Shown here: positions 61,701-64,000 of the stretch, piece after piece | Layout of the letters: the number at the start of each line of letters is the position of its first letter | How positions within the stretch are numbered: position 1 is the first letter of the stretch | From: Gemmatimonadota bacterium | GTDB taxonomy: Bacteria; Gemmatimonadota; Gemmatimonadetes; Gemmatimonadales; Gemmatimonadaceae | Assembly (NCBI GenBank): GCA_026387915.1 | Contig: JAPLKS010000007.1 | Location: 1 to 64,000, forward strand | Length of the DNA: 64,000 nucleotides | Reading direction: 5' to 3' | The notes under the pieces: model-generated | The model's input: the letters and a program-made list of their open reading frames with translations, nothing else | The model's database searches: none | Told to the model about the DNA's origin: nothing | Program-made: the position numbers and the translations under genes

Positions 61701-61975
61701 GCGGCGTAGGTGAGCGGATTGCCCTGCAGCAGGTCGCCGGCGTCTACCAGAATCACCCGACCCGGGTTCGCGGCACGGACCGAATCGACGATCGTCGCGG
61801 CGCGCGTGAGTCCGCGGGCGGCTTCGGCGGTGTCGGCGTAGTAGTCCCAGCCGCGTAACCGGCCGTGGACGTCCGTGGTCGAGGCGACAATGATGTCGAC
61901 GGGGAGCCCTTGCGCCGGCAACTGGACGGCGAGAGCCAAGAAGAGGGCGCCAAGCGCCGCACGGGTGCGTTCCAT
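58757..61975 (-). CDS. Tandem (YfkN-like) 2',3'-cyclic phosphodiesterase/5'-nucleotidase
   Basis: A 1072-residue exported protein with a signal peptide (MERTRAALGALFLALAVQLPAQG). It contains two complete metallophosphatase-plus-C-domain units. Unit 1 (about 25-520) has STTDVHGRLRG, DAGDLLQGNP, GNHEFNYG, GHSHREV and YPYDNTLKSLR, which is CpdB-like. Unit 2 (about 590-1070) has STNDFHGALEP, DGGDLFQGTP, GNHEFDWG, GHTHSLV and QPFANQLVKLR, which is UshA-like. The order matches YfkN of Bacillus. It releases nucleosides from periplasmic nucleotides for the salvage genes downstream. Confidence 0.92.
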   Translation of the reverse strand: MERTRAALGALFLALAVQLPAQGLPVDIIVASTTDVHGRLRGWDYYADTAEAARGLTRAATIVDSVRAANPGRVILVDAGDLLQGNPLTYAAARIDTTGVHPVIAAMNAMRYDAAAVGNHEFNYGLPTLRRAMAGATFPFLAANVRTPDGKRAWSAFTVVERSGLKIAIVGATTPGSMVWDREQLVGRLTIGDIIAEVRQAVDEARNGGADVVVVVVHAGLSGDTGDDTVSTGLTAENPVARLAQDVPGIDAIVYGHSHREVADTSINGVLLTQPRNWATSVSVAHLQFEIRGATWRPIGKHASIVQAAGHAEQPALIAVVAKAHDAARRYAGTVAGRTEITWRADSARVADTPIMDFVLETMRKAAGADLASAAAFSLDVKIAAGPITVAQLAQLYPYDNTLKSLRISGAQLRAYLEQSASYFDVTGSGDALQVRPNPKIPGYNFEMVAGADYQIDLTKPAGARVAGLSVRGKPVRDGDSFTIALSNYRAGGAGGYAMLNGAPVVHDKQLEIRQLLIDEVTRRGTLRPSDYFVRNWSVTPAALAAQALRAITGAGDFEAVRPAKPAAPATASSPAASPAAPSRAGRPAILRIISTNDFHGALEPRPDGNNGLRGGAAQVAALIHKAEVDCAANCVSILVDGGDLFQGTPASNLAFGRPIVTLYNALGYAATALGNHEFDWGQDSLRARIKGARFAILAANVRNTDGSAVSWIRADTIVERGGLKIGIIGVATPATPSMSKKSNVAGLRFDPPAASVNASARSLRARGADVVVVVAHAGAFCSRDTGCAGEILDLAREITEPVDAIVSGHTHSLVNTEVNGVPIVQARSSGRSLAVIDLPVDRAARATQMKHDVWTVTSDSITPDPAVAALLKSALAAVAPLVSRPIVTVATAMERTGAQYALGNLIADAERAATNADIGLMNNGGIRANLAAGPATYGALFEIQPFANQLVKLRVPGRALRVYLESLVRGDAPRNHVSGVTVRYDKSKPAGARIVEARVAAELLDDDRSYTLVFPDIFVSDNADYVALAKAATATETPGVIDLDALIAYLSSRPGGTVTADAAPRLISVAP

Positions 61976-62140
61976 AGGCTAAACCTATGCTGGACACCCG
62001 TTTGGAGGGAGTGTGCCGAGGGCGTCCGGAGGTACGCGTGCTGGCCGGGGTGCGATACAGAACCGTGACAGCCCCTTCCTTCTCTTTCCTCCTTGCAAAC
62101 CTGAGATTTGTAACGAAGGGTTCAAGGGCATATTTACAGT

Positions 62141-62767
62141 ATGAAACCTCTGATTATTGGCATCGCTGGCGGGTCTGGATCGGGGAAGTCCACCGTAGCG
62201 CGGAAGATTGCCGATTCGATCACGCCGGCATCGGTCGCGTTTATCGATATGGATGCGTACTACCGCAACCATGTGGAGCTGACGCTCGACGAACGGCGCC
62301 ATCTGAACTGGGATCACCCGGACGCGTTCGACCTCGACTTGCTGGCGCAACATCTCGATGCGCTGTCGCGCGGCGAGCCGATCCAGAAGCCGGTATACGA
62401 TTTTGTCACGCACCTGCGCGACGATCGCACGGTGCGGGTCGCGGCCGCAGATGTGATTGTGCTCGACGGCATTCTGCTCTTTGTAGATGAGCGGGTGCGC
62501 GCGCGCTGTGATGTGAAGGTGTTTGTGGATACCGATGCCGACGTGCGGCTCATCCGGCGCATTCGCCGCGACATGGCGAAGCGGGGTCGGCCACTGGATG
62601 AGATTCTCGAGCAATACCTCACGACGGTGCAGCCCATGCACCTGCAGTTCGTAGAACCCAGCAAGCGGTACGCTGACATCATTGTTCCGCGAGGCGGCCA
62701 CAATACCGTGGCCATCGACTTGATCATCTCGACCATCCTGCGACGCATGGGTAGTGCACCCTCATGA
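62141..62767 (+). CDS. udk: Uridine kinase
   Basis: A 208-residue P-loop kinase: IGIAGGSGSGKSTVARKI (Walker A), FIDMDAYYRNHVEL, NWDHPDAFDLDLLAQHL and RRIRRDMAKRGRPLDEILEQY. It phosphorylates uridine/cytidine with GTP or ATP in pyrimidine salvage. The ribosome site is weak. The response-regulator start overlaps the stop (ATGA), tying udk to the two-component genes. Confidence 0.96.
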   Translation: MKPLIIGIAGGSGSGKSTVARKIADSITPASVAFIDMDAYYRNHVELTLDERRHLNWDHPDAFDLDLLAQHLDALSRGEPIQKPVYDFVTHLRDDRTVRVAAADVIVLDGILLFVDERVRARCDVKVFVDTDADVRLIRRIRRDMAKRGRPLDEILEQYLTTVQPMHLQFVEPSKRYADIIVPRGGHNTVAIDLIISTILRRMGSAPS

Positions 62768-63495
62768 ACGCCGAAGCAACCGCTGCTGACCGCATTCTCG
62801 TGGTGGACGATGAGCCCGACATCGTCGCCCTCGTGGTCTACCATCTGGCCAAGGCGGGCTACAAAGTTTCGTCGGCACAAACGGGGCCGGACGCGCTCGC
62901 CATCGCGCGACGCGAACGACCGGCGTTGGTGATTCTCGACCTCATGCTCCCCGGCCTTTCGGGGTTTGAAGTCCTTGAGCAGCTGCGTGCCGACCGCGCC
63001 ACAAAGCACGTCGCCGTCCTCATGCTCACGGCGCGGCGCGAAGAGCCCGATCGCATTCGCGGTCTCACTTTGGGCGCGGACGACTACCTCACCAAACCGT
63101 TCAGCCCGCAAGAACTCGTGTTGCGGATTAGCGCCATTCTCCGTCGCACCTCCGGCGGGATGCCCACCGCCGATGTGATCACCATCGACACCATTGCCAT
63201 TGATCGATCGGCCCACCGCGTCACGCGCGACGGCGCTGAGATTGAGCTGACGCCCACGGAGTTCAAGCTCTTGCTCACGCTCGCCGAGCGGCGTGGGCGC
63301 GTACAGTCGCGCGGGCACTTGCTCGAAACCGTTTGGGAAGCGGCGCCCGACATTCAGACGCGCACCGTGGACATGCATGTGCAGCGCCTCCGCTCCAAAC
63401 TGGGCGACGAAGGCGAACTCATTGAGACGGTGCGCGGCTTTGGGTATCGCCTGCGGTCGCCGGACGGCACACCCCCTAGCAAGCTCGCGCGGTAG
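62764..63495 (+). CDS. OmpR/PhoB-type response regulator
   Basis: 243 residues. The receiver domain begins ILVVDDEPDIVALV, with acceptor Asp in LVILDLMLPGLSG, MLTARREEPDRI and DDYLTKPFSPQEL (Lys). The winged-helix output domain has ELTPTEFKLLLTLAERRGRVQSR and RTVDMHVQRLRSKLGD. PhoB-like regulators control phosphate or envelope genes. It is translationally coupled to udk and precedes a kinase by 11 bases. Confidence 0.95.
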   Translation: MNAEATAADRILVVDDEPDIVALVVYHLAKAGYKVSSAQTGPDALAIARRERPALVILDLMLPGLSGFEVLEQLRADRATKHVAVLMLTARREEPDRIRGLTLGADDYLTKPFSPQELVLRISAILRRTSGGMPTADVITIDTIAIDRSAHRVTRDGAEIELTPTEFKLLLTLAERRGRVQSRGHLLETVWEAAPDIQTRTVDMHVQRLRSKLGDEGELIETVRGFGYRLRSPDGTPPSKLAR

Positions 63496-63506
63496 CGGCA
63501 CCTTCT

Positions 63507-64000
63507 ATGCGACTTCCCACTCGGCTCCTGCTCGGCGCCCTGACCATCGTCGGTGTGCTCGCGTTGTTTCTCACGCTCGTTGTGGATCAAAAGTTCTACG
63601 ATCGACTCTCGGTGATGGCGACCGAGGGGTTGGCGCGTGAAGCGCAACTCGTGGCGGCGGAATGGACGCCGAATGTGAACGCCGAGGAGTTGGCGGCACG
63701 AGCCGCGCGCGCGAGCGGCCATCGCGTGACGCTCATCGATTCCACGGGTCGCGTGATTGGCGACTCTGAGTTTCGCGGTGCGTTGTTGCAGCAGTTGGAA
63801 AATCACGCATCCCGTCCCGAAGTGGTACAGGCGCGCGCGACCGGTCAGGGATCGGCGCGCCGCCAGAGTCCGTCGGCGGGCGACTCTGAGCTGTATGTCG
63901 CCGTGCGGTCGCCGCTGGGCACGGCTCGTGTTTCGCTTGCCACGGTGACACTTGACGCGATTATTGCATCGGCGCGGCGCGACGTGGCCGTGGCGAGCGG
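63507..64000 (+). CDS. Sensor histidine kinase, N-terminal part
   Basis: The gene runs off the right edge; 164 residues are seen. One N-terminal membrane segment (LLLGALTIVGVLALFLTLVV) is followed by a periplasmic region with RVTLIDSTGRVIGDSEF, like the sensor part of PhoR-type kinases. The catalytic domain lies beyond the window. It presumably pairs with the preceding PhoB-type regulator. Confidence 0.85.
   Translation, partial: MRLPTRLLLGALTIVGVLALFLTLVVDQKFYDRLSVMATEGLAREAQLVAAEWTPNVNAEELAARAARASGHRVTLIDSTGRVIGDSEFRGALLQQLENHASRPEVVQARATGQGSARRQSPSAGDSELYVAVRSPLGTARVSLATVTLDAIIASARRDVAVAS

Noticed and set aside
1-64000. CRISPR arrays or rRNA genes
   Set aside because: No regularly spaced direct repeats and no 16S/23S-like conserved stretches were noticed by eye.

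Overview
The window looks like chromosomal DNA of a GC-rich, diderm environmental bacterium. A member of the Gemmatimonadota is my best guess, but it is an inference. The signs are the GC-rich housekeeping half, many lipoproteins with clear lipoboxes, Ig-like surface proteins, frequent GTG/TTG starts, and very tight operons with 4-bp ATGA/GTGA overlaps. No rRNA, CRISPR array or insertion sequence was seen.

Left edge (1-780): the start of a minus-strand beta-propeller-like secreted protein, a tRNA-Lys(TTT) with its own terminator, and a broken second tRNA-Lys(TTT) (5' half only). Three perfect inverted repeats lie between the two tRNAs. This looks like the scar of an integration or deletion at the border of a glycan island.

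Glycan island part A (782-22353, all minus strand): one very long operon read right to left. It starts with an EPS-type MarR regulator (apparently with an ATT start and a palindromic operator) and a NusG/UpxY-type antiterminator. Next come a PglK-like ABC flippase and pseudaminic-acid-type genes (pseB, pseC, pseF, a PseH-like GNAT), then glycosyltransferases. The operon ends in a GDP-heptose block: SIS isomerase, HddA kinase, an HddC-GmhB fusion, SDRs, an RfbC-like 3,5-epimerase, a C-methyltransferase and a GDP-mannose 3,5-epimerase homologue. Several members are decayed or frameshifted.

Glycan island part B (22545-39151): an alpha-1,2-fucosyltransferase, WecB, glycosyltransferases, a PMT-family protein mannosyltransferase, a PglF/WbpM-type dehydratase, an initiating sugar transferase, a frameshifted DegT aminotransferase coupled to thiamine-dependent E1 alpha/beta genes, more transferases, and an O-antigen ligase-like membrane protein. 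Lipoprotein genes follow, including a 1085-residue Thr/Ala-rich Ig-like surface lipoprotein with a structured upstream region (39152-43323). Together these suggest lipid-linked glycan assembly, ABC-type flipping, and transfer to lipid or protein.

Housekeeping half (43324-64000): the classical rnhB-rplS-trmD-rimM-rpsP-ffh block (minus strand). After it come a Phd/VapC-like toxin-antitoxin pair directly ahead of lon, and a DUF445 protein. A minus-strand set holds a SpoU methyltransferase, prepilin peptidase, HExxH lipoprotein and DUF2135-like lipoprotein. An M48 metalloprotease is followed by a purine-salvage operon (YfkN-like double nucleotidase, small protein, adenosine deaminase, purine nucleoside phosphorylase). 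The window ends with udk, a PhoB-type regulator and a histidine kinase cut by the right edge. The purine operon forms a chain: nucleotide -> adenosine -> inosine -> hypoxanthine.
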